Shown here piece after piece: positions 1 to 5,320 of a DNA stretch of 8,471 bases. The notes under the pieces were generated by a model. That model worked only from the letters and a program-made list of their open reading frames with translations, had not been told where the DNA came from and ran no database searches. The DNA is from Bacteroidota bacterium. Its GTDB lineage: Bacteria; Bacteroidota; Ignavibacteria; Ignavibacteriales; Ignavibacteriaceae. The DNA lies in the NCBI GenBank assembly GCA_021793635.1, contig JAJYSI010000121.1, positions 1 to 8,471 on the forward strand, written 5' to 3'. Made by a program: the position numbers and the translations under genes. How positions within the stretch are numbered: the first letter of the stretch is position 1; each line of letters opens with the position of its first letter.

Positions 1-547
1 CTCTAACAATCCCGCCAAAGTTGTGAGGGAAAAGAAATCTTTGCTTAACGGGGATAGTGTTTTTAGAATCCAGGCTATAAAATAATTTTACAGATAAAAT
101 ATTATTCTTACCGGGGTGAAGAATATCCTTCGGCAATTTAACTGTAAATGGGAACTCTCCGCCGGTATGGCGGTAAATTATAACACCGTTAACGGAAACA
201 TCGGCAGAGTAATTTATTCCTAAAAAATTTATCCTTAGTCGGTGGTTGTTAACCTGATCTCCGGAGAGATAAAATCGTTTTTCGAAGATTAGTTTGCCGT
301 TGCCATGAAAAATGGAAGGGACATTAATATCGACGGCTTTGTCTTCTTTTTTATTAGATGGAAAAACTTGCCAAACGCCGTCAAGCGAAATGATTTGCCT
401 GGTTTCGGTTATACCAAAAAACGTAGAATCAGAAAGATTTATTGTGTTTTTGGGTAATTCCTTGAAAATTATTTGTCCATTGCTTTGGTGGGAGAAAAAA
501 ATTAGAAAGATTAATAAAGTAAGATAAAAAAATTTGGAGAGACCCAT
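1..547 (-). CDS. Secreted glycoside hydrolase family 2-like protein, 5' part only (N-terminal sugar-binding domain)
   Basis: Reading the minus strand from an ATG at 547-545 gives 182 codons with no stop before the left edge, so the gene is cut by the window. Residues 1-24 look like a signal peptide: a Lys near the start, then a hydrophobic run (FFYLTLLIFLIFF), with likely cleavage near SNG-Q. Residues 54-160 read like the jelly-roll sugar-binding domain at the N-terminus of family 2 beta-galactosidase/glucuronidase-type enzymes: 'LDGVWQV' at 55-61, 'FEKRFYL' at 88-94, 'ADVSVNGVIIYRHTGGEFPF' at 115-134, a 'PGKNNILSVKL' strand at 145-155, and 'PHNFGGIVR' at 174-182. The fold is recognised from these patterns. 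The catalytic TIM barrel would lie outside the window, so enzyme activity and substrate are unknown. No strong Shine-Dalgarno is seen (AGGA lies about 12 nt upstream). It is 532 bp downstream of tpiA and probably has its own promoter. A secreted sugar-binding protein without catalytic activity is the main alternative. Confidence 0.75.
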   Translation of the reverse strand, partial: MGLSKFFYLTLLIFLIFFSHQSNGQIIFKELPKNTINLSDSTFFGITETRQIISLDGVWQVFPSNKKEDKAVDINVPSIFHGNGKLIFEKRFYLSGDQVNNHRLRINFLGINYSADVSVNGVIIYRHTGGEFPFTVKLPKDILHPGKNNILSVKLFYSLDSKNTIPVKQRFLFPHNFGGIVR

Positions 548-583
548 CCGTATAATTCGTCCTAAAATAATAAAAAAAGTGGC

Positions 584-614
584 TAAATATACTAAAGAAA
601 GGAGGGGAAATCAA
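584..614 (-). promoter_or_regulatory. Candidate promoter of the GH2-like gene (Bacteroidota type)
   Basis: On the minus strand TTG (complement of 612-614) is followed after exactly 20 nt by TATATTTA (complement of 584-591). This resembles the Bacteroidota primary-sigma consensus TTTG-N19..21-TAnnTTTG, with one mismatch in the -7 element. It would start transcription about 30 nt upstream of the ATG at 547. Pattern match only; AT-rich DNA gives such matches by chance. Confidence 0.4.
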
Positions 615-647
615 CGTAAATGTTATAGCAGAATTCGCCAATTTCTC

Positions 648-752
648 TTAAGGTTACTTCTAAAAACTATCATTTATAAAAATTTAACGCAGAGAACGCA
701 AAGAATATGCAAGGTTCGCAGAGAATATTGATGTTTTTAGAAGTGCCCTTAA
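648..752. repeat. 105-bp inverted-repeat unit with internal 9-bp repeats
   Basis: The two ends are imperfect inverted repeats of about 20 bp. The right arm contains GTTTTTAGAAGTGCCCTTAA (733-752), and the left arm is its near reverse complement (648-668, TTAAGG..ACTTCTAAAAAC). Between them, 688-725 contains a degenerate 9-bp repeat: CGCAGAGAA at 688-696, CGCAAAGAA at 697-705 and CGCAGAGAA again at 717-725. Internal stretches of the 'aacgcagagaacgcaaag' kind are familiar to me as dispersed intergenic repeats in many bacterial genomes, so I read the unit as a small non-coding repeat, possibly a mobile hairpin. It encodes no credible protein. A third copy of the arm occurs at 3330-3355. Confidence 0.6.
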
Positions 753-802
753 TTTAGAACTTAAATGTAATAATTAAGTCACGTTAGGAATGTTTTTTCC
801 CT

Positions 803-1030
803 ATTGCCCCGCCATTTATGGCGGGGATTTAATCAACAAAAAATGATATTGGCTTTAGCCACATAAACTGCAAATATGGGGCTAAAGCCCATGTTTTGCT
901 TGTGTGACTCTACCCCGGCATGAATGCCGGGGCAATACAGAAACACTATATTTTAGAAACAGCTTCATAATAATAATTGGAATATTTATTCATCACTTCT
1001 GAATTTTCACACAGCCTCTTAATGTCGCGG
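803..1030. repeat. 228-bp dispersed repeat, copy 1 (hairpin-rich)
   Basis: This matches 4993-5220 base for base in the same orientation, with about nine substitutions and no gaps. The left 134 bp (803-936) is bounded by ATTGCCCCG and its exact reverse complement CGGGGCAAT. It contains three hairpins: CCCCGCCAT-TT-ATGGCGGGG at 807-826, GGCTTTAGCC (851-860) pairing with GGCTAAAGCC (880-889), and CCCCGGCAT-GA-ATGCCGGGG at 913-932. The remaining part (937-1030) corresponds to the right arm of the larger inverted-repeat element at 4811-5291. The matching left arm is absent here, so this looks like a truncated copy. No coding capacity is evident. The rest of 548-1079 (753-802 and 1031-1079) shows nothing I can name. 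Confidence 0.9.
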
Positions 1031-1079
1031 CAAATGTAGTATCATAATGCGTAAGGTGACTTATTTGAGAATACTTTTT

Positions 1080-1835
1080 TTAAGCTGCCTGAATTATGCC
1101 AATAAATGATTCGGCTTTGAGGCAAGCTCCGCCGACAAGAGCGCCGTCGATGTCTTTTTGAGAAAGCAATTCTTTTGCATTATCCGGTTTAACGCTTCCA
1201 CCGTATTGGATTATGATTTTTTCGGCTGCGGCAGAGGAAAATTTGCCGGAAATTAAATTTCTAATAAAATTATGTACTTCCTGTGCTTGATTTGGAGTTG
1301 CGGTTTTCCCGGTCCCTATTGCCCAAACAGGCTCATAAGCGATAATGATTGTGTCGAGGTCTTTTTCTGACAAACCATTTAATCCTTCATAAACCTGTCT
1401 TTTTATAATTTCATTGGTCACTCCGGATTCTCTTTCGTCAAGGGTTTCGCCTACACAAAAGATCGGTTTTAACCCGCTGCTTAAAGCTTTCTTGATTTTT
1501 TTGTTTAGTAAATCATCAGTTTCTCCGAAAATATGCCGGCGTTCCGAATGACCGAGAATAACGTACTCACATCCGGAACTAAGAAGCATTGAAGCTGAAA
1601 TTTCACCTGTGAAAGCTCCATTTTCTTCAAAATACATATTCTGAGCGCCTAATTTTATAATAGAACCACTTATCAAAGAAGCCGATAGGCTTAGTGATGT
1701 AAAAGGCGGGCAAATAATTACGTCGCATTTTGTTTTTTCTTTACCAAGTCCTTCAATCAATTTTGAAATTAAATTTTGTGATTCCGCAAGATTATTATTC
1801 ATCTTCCAGTTTCCTGCAATTACTTTTCTACGCAT
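1080..1835 (-). CDS. tpiA: Triosephosphate isomerase
   Basis: This enzyme interconverts dihydroxyacetone phosphate and glyceraldehyde 3-phosphate in glycolysis and gluconeogenesis; it is cytoplasmic and normally a dimer. The 251-residue product has the usual length and all family landmarks. These are the N-terminal 'AGNWKMN' with active-site Asn9 and Lys11, 'YVILGHSERR' (91-100) with the electrophilic His96, and 'AYEPVWAIGTGK' (166-177) with catalytic Glu168 followed by the phosphate-gripping loop 6. The C-terminal phosphate-binding segments 'YGGSV' (211-215) and 'GALVGGACL' (231-239) are also present. Start choice is firm: the methionine directly precedes the conserved N-terminal strand, and GAGG lies 5 nt upstream. 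It is transcribed alone, divergently from the fic gene, and followed by a 532-bp repeat-rich spacer. Nothing suggests inactivation. Confidence 0.98.
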   Translation of the reverse strand: MRRKVIAGNWKMNNNLAESQNLISKLIEGLGKEKTKCDVIICPPFTSLSLSASLISGSIIKLGAQNMYFEENGAFTGEISASMLLSSGCEYVILGHSERRHIFGETDDLLNKKIKKALSSGLKPIFCVGETLDERESGVTNEIIKRQVYEGLNGLSEKDLDTIIIAYEPVWAIGTGKTATPNQAQEVHNFIRNLISGKFSSAAAEKIIIQYGGSVKPDNAKELLSQKDIDGALVGGACLKAESFIGIIQAA

Positions 1836-1880
1836 CTTTCCCTCGGAGTTTTAAGTTAAAAAAAATCAGTAATTATACTT

Positions 1881-1911
1881 TCAAATTACAAAAGAACGGA
1901 ATCCGCTTCAA
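1881..1911 (-). promoter_or_regulatory. Weak candidate promoter of tpiA
   Basis: On the minus strand TTG (complement of 1909-1911) precedes TAATTTGA (complement of 1881-1888) by 20 nt. The spacing fits the Bacteroidota consensus but the -7 element lacks one T, so the match is weak. A sigma-70-like TATAAT (complement of 1872-1877) lies just downstream without a convincing -35 partner. Confidence 0.25.
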
Positions 1912-2062
1912 TTGTTTTGCGAATAGAAATAAAGACAAGATAAAATCCCTTTATCCAGGCAGCATTTCGCATTTGCTGCCGTTTTATAGTTTTTACAACT
2001 TAATTCTTAACTATTTCCTCCCTTGACTATAAATATTCTTAGTCCAACTTAATTAGCAATCC

Positions 2063-2093
2063 TTGACTATGTCCTCTCTTTAGTCTAATTTTC
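2063..2093 (+). promoter_or_regulatory. Candidate promoter of the fic gene
   Basis: TTG at 2063-2065 is followed after 20 nt by TAATTTTC at 2086-2093, one base from TAnnTTTG. It would give a leader of about 70 nt. The TTG lies in the second copy of the CCTTGACTAT direct repeat. Confidence 0.35.
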
Positions 2094-2169
2094 AGTTAAA
2101 TTCTTTAACTCTTTAACTCTTATGCCAATTTTGTCTAATTCATAATTCTTAATTTTTAATTCTCAAAAA

Positions 2170-3306
2170 ATGGACATAAAAGACTTCATAGCCGGTACAT
2201 ACTTTTCGCAATACCAATATAAAAGTTTTCTTCCCGAAAAAATCAACAAGGAATGGATTGTCAGTAATCCGCAAGTGAACAAGCTTCTCGAAGAGGCTAA
2301 TCTAAAGCTTGGTGAATTAAATGCTTTTTCTCTTATAGTTCCCGATGTAGATCTATTTATCAGGATGCATATTGTAAAAGAAGCTACTACTTCTAGCCGG
2401 ATTGAAGGCACGCAGACTCATATAGAAGAAGCGGTATTAAAAGAAAAAGACGTGGCTCCGGAAAAAAAGGATGATTGGCGAGAGGTTCAGAATTATATCG
2501 ATTCTATGAACAGCGCTATTGACAGTCTTGCAAACCTTCCTGTTTCCTCGCGGCTTATTAAGCAGGCTCATAAAGTTCTTCTGCAAAGTGTTCGCGGAAA
2601 AAATAAACTCCCCGGAGAATATCGTACCAGCCAAAATTGGATTGGCGGCGGCACAATTAAAGATGCTACATTTATTCTGCCGCATTATCAAAACATGCCG
2701 GAATTGCTTGGTGATTTAGAAAATTTCCTTAATGATAATTCTATCAATGTTCCTCACCTTATAAAAATTGCAATCGCACATTATCAGTTCGAGACTATTC
2801 ACCCTTTCTTAGATGGTAATGGAAGGGTTGGGCGTTTATTAATTACTCTATACTTAGTCGCAAACAAACTACTTGCAAAGCCGACTCTTTATTTATCTGA
2901 TTTCTTTGAAAAGAACCGTCAACTTTATTATGATAATCTAAATAATGTTCGAACAAAAAACGATTTAACTCAATGGATAAAATTTTTCTTAAGTGCAGTA
3001 ATTGAAACTTCTCAAAACGGGGTTGATACATTTCATAATATTTTACAATTAAGAACTAAAATTGAAGATAAAAAAATTGTTACACTCGGCAAAAAACTTC
3101 CGCTTGCAAAAAAGATTGTAAATTATCTATATAAGAATCCCGTAATTACTCTTAATTACTTTGTAGAAGAATTTGATATTTCAAAACAAACTGCCAATGC
3201 TATTATAAAAGATTTTATTAACCTTGGCATTCTTAAAGAACTCACCGGACAAAAACGTAACAGAGTTTATTTGTTCGAAGAATACGTAAACCTTTTTAAG
3301 AAATAA
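2170..3306 (+). CDS. Class II Fic family protein (predicted AMPylase) with C-terminal winged helix
   Basis: Fic enzymes usually transfer AMP from ATP to a hydroxyl side chain of a target protein. The 378-residue product has a Fic/DOC N-terminal region (about 15-95) and the inhibitory motif (S/T)xxxE(G/N) as 'SSRIEG' at 75-80, with Glu79 placed to block ATP in the active site. The Fic core (about 125-275) has the complete motif 'HPFLDGNGRVGR' at 211-222, with catalytic His211 and intact anion-binding residues. The flap that positions the target side chain is near 'GTIKDATFIL' (161-170). The C-terminal 305-373 looks like a winged helix-turn-helix ('DISKQTANAIIKDFINLGIL', 336-355). An inhibitory motif N-terminal in the same chain defines class II, so no partner antitoxin gene is needed, and none is adjacent. 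The start is the ATG just before the first conserved residues; there is no Shine-Dalgarno, as is common in this phylum. The target protein is unknown. Confidence 0.93.
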   Translation: MDIKDFIAGTYFSQYQYKSFLPEKINKEWIVSNPQVNKLLEEANLKLGELNAFSLIVPDVDLFIRMHIVKEATTSSRIEGTQTHIEEAVLKEKDVAPEKKDDWREVQNYIDSMNSAIDSLANLPVSSRLIKQAHKVLLQSVRGKNKLPGEYRTSQNWIGGGTIKDATFILPHYQNMPELLGDLENFLNDNSINVPHLIKIAIAHYQFETIHPFLDGNGRVGRLLITLYLVANKLLAKPTLYLSDFFEKNRQLYYDNLNNVRTKNDLTQWIKFFLSAVIETSQNGVDTFHNILQLRTKIEDKKIVTLGKKLPLAKKIVNYLYKNPVITLNYFVEEFDISKQTANAIIKDFINLGILKELTGQKRNRVYLFEEYVNLFKK

Positions 3307-3315
3307 TTACCTATG

Positions 3316-3342
3316 CAATACGGGGCAGGTATTGAAGTTTTT
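3316..3342 (+). terminator. Weak candidate terminator after fic
   Basis: CAATAC (3316-3321) pairs with GTATTG (3329-3334) around a 7-nt loop, followed by TTTTT at 3338-3342. The stem is short and AT-rich, so termination may be inefficient. It overlaps the dispersed motif at 3330-3355 and lies in the 46-bp gap between the convergent fic and hemH stops. Confidence 0.3.
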
Positions 3343-3355
3343 AGAAGCGCCCTTA
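3330..3355 (+). repeat. Solo copy of the 648-752 repeat arm, overlapping the hemH stop codon
   Basis: These 26 bases match 726-751 with two differences, sharing the core GTTTTTAGAAGyGCCCTTA. No partner arm is seen nearby. The last three bases are the complement of the hemH TAA, so the motif reaches the end of the coding region. It could be a remnant of an inserted repeat or a conserved 3'-end/terminator-like motif. Confidence 0.6.
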
Positions 3356-4369
3356 TCTCTGTTCCATAACCATTTGCTTCAGCGATTCAATCCATAGCGG
3401 GTGATCATTCAGACTTTCTACAAGCTGAATTTTTTCACCGCCGTGATCTACAAAAAGTTTTTGATATTCAATTCCGATTTCAACAATCGTCTCAAGACAG
3501 TCGGCAACAAAGGCTGGGCTAAATACCAGGATTTTCTTTGCTCCTTTTTCAGATTTTTCGATAATTATTTTATCAGTAAATGGTTCAAGCCATTTTTTAT
3601 CAAGGCGCGACTGAAAACAAACTGTGTATGCATCTTTGGGTAATTGAAGCTTTGCCGCGAGCAAGCGCGTGGTTGCATAACATGCTGCCTTGTAGCAAAA
3701 CTTATTTGAATCAGTAATTTCGTTTTCGCAGTTGTGTTCTGAGCATGGCTTGTCGTCATTATATACTTTATCTACTTGTCTAACAGGAAGTCCGTGGAAA
3801 CTGAAAAGTATATGATCGTATTCATTAAGATTATAATTTTTTGCTCTTTCAATAATCGTGTTGATAAAGCCTTCATTATCATAAAATTGGCTTATAATTC
3901 TTATTTCGGGTATTACCCACCATTTGCTAATTATCTTCATTGCCTTTTCTACGGCAGAGCCTGTGCTTGCGGAGGCGTATTGAGGAAATAATGGTACAAT
4001 GATTATTTTTTGATAAGCTTTCTTCTTCATCCTTTCGAGCACTTCCTCAATACCGGGGTTTTGGTAGCGCATTGCAATTTCTACTTCAAAATCATTACTT
4101 AATTCTTTCTGAAGTTTTTCTTTTACACTGTTACCATAAATTATTATCGGTGATCCGTTTTCCCGCCAAAGTTGTTTATAGATTTTTGCAGATTTCGGTG
4201 CGCGGAACGGAACGATGATTAGGTTAACAAGAAATTTTCTTAGTAACCAGGGTAGATCAATAACCCGCGGATCATTTAAAAATTCATAAAGATATTTCCT
4301 TACGTCGGATACGGAAGGACTGTCGGGTGTACCGAGGTTTATCAACAAGACGCCGATTTTTGAATTCAT
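3353..4369 (-). CDS. hemH: Ferrochelatase
   Basis: Ferrochelatase inserts ferrous iron into a porphyrin (protoporphyrin IX or coproporphyrin III, depending on the pathway) late in haem synthesis. The 338-residue product starts with the family signature 'GVLLINLGTPDSP' (6-18), has 'SPIIIYG' (73-79), 'VPLFPQYASASTGSAV' (125-140), the catalytic-histidine motif 'FSFHGLP' (189-195, His192) and the second active-site motif 'PAFVADCLETI' (285-295, Glu293). Between 209 and 230 there is a short insertion with four cysteines, Cys209-x4-Cys214-x10-Cys225-x4-Cys230, which resembles the internal cysteine sets that bind a [2Fe-2S] cluster in some bacterial ferrochelatases; cluster binding here is inferred. 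The start is set by the conserved N-terminal strand; no clear Shine-Dalgarno is present. The gene begins 9 bp after the stop of the upstream DinB-family gene, so the two are probably co-transcribed. No membrane segment is seen. Confidence 0.96.
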   Translation of the reverse strand: MNSKIGVLLINLGTPDSPSVSDVRKYLYEFLNDPRVIDLPWLLRKFLVNLIIVPFRAPKSAKIYKQLWRENGSPIIIYGNSVKEKLQKELSNDFEVEIAMRYQNPGIEEVLERMKKKAYQKIIIVPLFPQYASASTGSAVEKAMKIISKWWVIPEIRIISQFYDNEGFINTIIERAKNYNLNEYDHILFSFHGLPVRQVDKVYNDDKPCSEHNCENEITDSNKFCYKAACYATTRLLAAKLQLPKDAYTVCFQSRLDKKWLEPFTDKIIIEKSEKGAKKILVFSPAFVADCLETIVEIGIEYQKLFVDHGGEKIQLVESLNDHPLWIESLKQMVMEQR

Positions 4370-4378
4370 ATTATTAAG

Positions 4379-4753
4379 TTAGATTATAAGTGAATCAAAC
4401 AGGTCAAGGGAAACGGAAACTGGTGTATTAATAGAATCAGCTAACTGCGCCCACAAGTTTTCATCGTAAGTTTTAACAGCCGGATTAACTTCCGTAAGGG
4501 CAAGCTTAAACCTGATGTAAGAATTCATGTGACTGTCAGCTAAATGATGGACAACTTGCCTTACTGTCCAGCCATCCGGGCGATAGGTAGTATTTAGCTG
4601 TTCATCTGTAAGTCCATTTACAGCATTTCTAAGAAGGGAGGGCGCTTCCTCTAAATCATTAATGTACTTATTTTTTAATTCGTTTGTTAGTTCTCCCTCA
4701 TATTGAAATTTGCCGATAGGATATTTAAGAGCGTCAAGATCTGTTTCTGTCAT
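4379..4753 (-). CDS. C-terminally truncated DinB-family protein (YfiT/BstA-like putative metal hydrolase)
   Basis: The 124 residues match the start of the YfiT/BstA group of DinB-like four-helix-bundle proteins. Recognisable segments are 'LKYPIGKFQYEG' (9-20), 'YRPDGWTVRQVVHHLADSHM' (57-76), 'SYIRFKLALTEVNP' (78-91) and 'YDENLWAQLADS' (96-107). Full-length members have roughly 170-180 residues, and the metal site uses one histidine from 'VVHHLADSH' plus two from a C-terminal 'WHxxHHxAHI' segment. Here the protein stops after 'SLDLFDSLII', about 50 residues early, so two of three expected ligands are missing. The missing part does not appear in another frame, because the hemH start follows 9 bp after the stop. 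A small deletion that joined the two genes would explain this. It may therefore be a pseudogene or a metal-free remnant. The ATG has GAGG 7 nt upstream (4761-4764), so translation, which may help hemH expression, still looks possible. The substrate is unknown even for intact members. Confidence 0.85.
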   Translation of the reverse strand: MTETDLDALKYPIGKFQYEGELTNELKNKYINDLEEAPSLLRNAVNGLTDEQLNTTYRPDGWTVRQVVHHLADSHMNSYIRFKLALTEVNPAVKTYDENLWAQLADSINTPVSVSLDLFDSLII

Positions 4754-4810
4754 TTTTGTACCTCAATTTTATTTACTTTAATGATCTGCATCTGAAGATG
4801 ATTTTTACAA

Positions 4811-5291
4811 TTTACTCAAGTTGACTGCTGTTTTTAATTAGGCAATAAAACCGTTGAAACGGTTAATAAATAAGGTCTAATTTTAAGCAACCCACGACTT
4901 GAGAGCCTGTGTGAAAATTAGTTTTCAAAGAATAAATATTAGTATTTTTGTATAAGCCATTTTAATTTTTATTACTTAAAATTTATTCATCAATTGCCCC
5001 GCCATTTATGGCGGGGATTTAATCAACAAAAAATGATATTGGCTTTAGCCACATAAATAGCACAAATGGGGCTAAAGCCCATGTTTTGCTTGTGTGACTC
5101 TACCCCGGCATGAATGCCGGGGCAATACAGAAACACTATATTTTAGAAACAGCTTCATAATAATAATTGGAATATTTATTCATCACTTTTGAGTTTTCAC
5201 ACAGGCTCTTCAAGTCGCGGGCTACTTGATCTGAATATTATAAATCAGCCGTTTTAACGGCTTACCTTCAACGGCGATTAACTTGGGTAAT
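4811..5291. mobile_element. About 480-bp nested inverted-repeat element (MITE-like, non-coding)
   Basis: The left arm (4811-4940) and right arm (5171-5291) are imperfect inverted repeats of over 100 bp. From the outside in, TACTCAAGTT (4813-4822) pairs with AACTTGGGTA (5280-5289). The hairpin AACCGTT-GA-AACGGTT (4849-4864) mirrors AGCCGTT-TT-AACGGCT (5247-5262). CGACTTGA-GAGCCTGTGTGAAAA (4895-4917) mirrors the complement of 5195-5218, and GAATAAATATT near 4930-4940 mirrors 5171-5181. The centre (4993-5126) is the hairpin-rich 134-bp unit also found at 803-936. No transposase or other credible protein is encoded, so any mobility would depend on enzymes elsewhere. I could not identify a clear target-site duplication or assign a transposon family. 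It lies downstream of the protease and 58 bp before the DinB-family start, so it could act as a terminator for one and influence the other. The remaining bases of 4754-5320 show nothing else. Confidence 0.6.
4993..5220. repeat. 228-bp dispersed repeat, copy 2
   Basis: This is the counterpart of 803-1030 in the same orientation, at a constant offset of 4190 bp. About nine positions differ: four of them cluster at 5053-5060, and five fall in the last 32 bases. Unlike copy 1, it sits inside a full inverted-repeat element with both arms. The three hairpins and the ATTGCCCCG/CGGGGCAAT frame are intact. Homology stops at 4993 on the left, exactly at the inner frame. Confidence 0.9.
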
Positions 5292-5320
5292 TTTTTTATC
5301 TATTTATGCTATTAGCTTAT

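Larger units (their letters stand above)
1836..2169. other. Divergent intergenic region between tpiA and fic
   Basis: No gene is evident in this 334-bp spacer. It holds a candidate tpiA promoter on the tpiA side, a hairpin at 1958-1980 (GGCAGCA, 9-nt loop, TGCTGCC), and a pyrimidine-rich stretch on the fic side. CCTTGACTAT occurs identically at 2021-2030 and 2061-2070, a related TTAACTATTTCCTCCC / TTGACTATGTCCTCTC pair lies at 2007-2022 and 2063-2078, and CTTTAACT is repeated in tandem at 2103-2118. The last 50 bp before the fic ATG is A/T-rich with no Shine-Dalgarno. Function of the hairpin and repeats is unknown. Confidence 0.6.

Noticed and set aside
429..641. A 70-residue minus-strand reading frame overlapping the start of the GH2-like gene
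   Set aside because: It lies in a different frame from the recognisable signal peptide and sugar-binding domain, and shows no family pattern.
803..1030. CRISPR-like array or riboswitch
   Set aside because: The hairpins differ from one another and are not regularly spaced direct repeats with unique spacers. No cas gene is nearby, and the unit is dispersed in two intergenic places instead of lying in one leader.
1730..2026. A 98-residue plus-strand reading frame across the tpiA start and spacer
   Set aside because: It is antisense to the conserved tpiA N-terminus, has low-complexity aromatic-rich composition and no ribosome-binding site.
2170..3306. Fic-Phd/Doc style two-gene toxin-antitoxin system
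   Set aside because: No small antitoxin gene flanks the Fic gene, and the inhibitory motif is in the same chain, which fits a class II Fic protein.
4811..5291. Complete insertion sequence
   Set aside because: The region is under 500 bp and has no transposase reading frame, so at most it is a non-autonomous element.
4754..5320. tRNA or small housekeeping RNA gene
   Set aside because: No cloverleaf with a TTCRA-type T loop or a CCA end could be found. The structure is explained by the inverted-repeat element.
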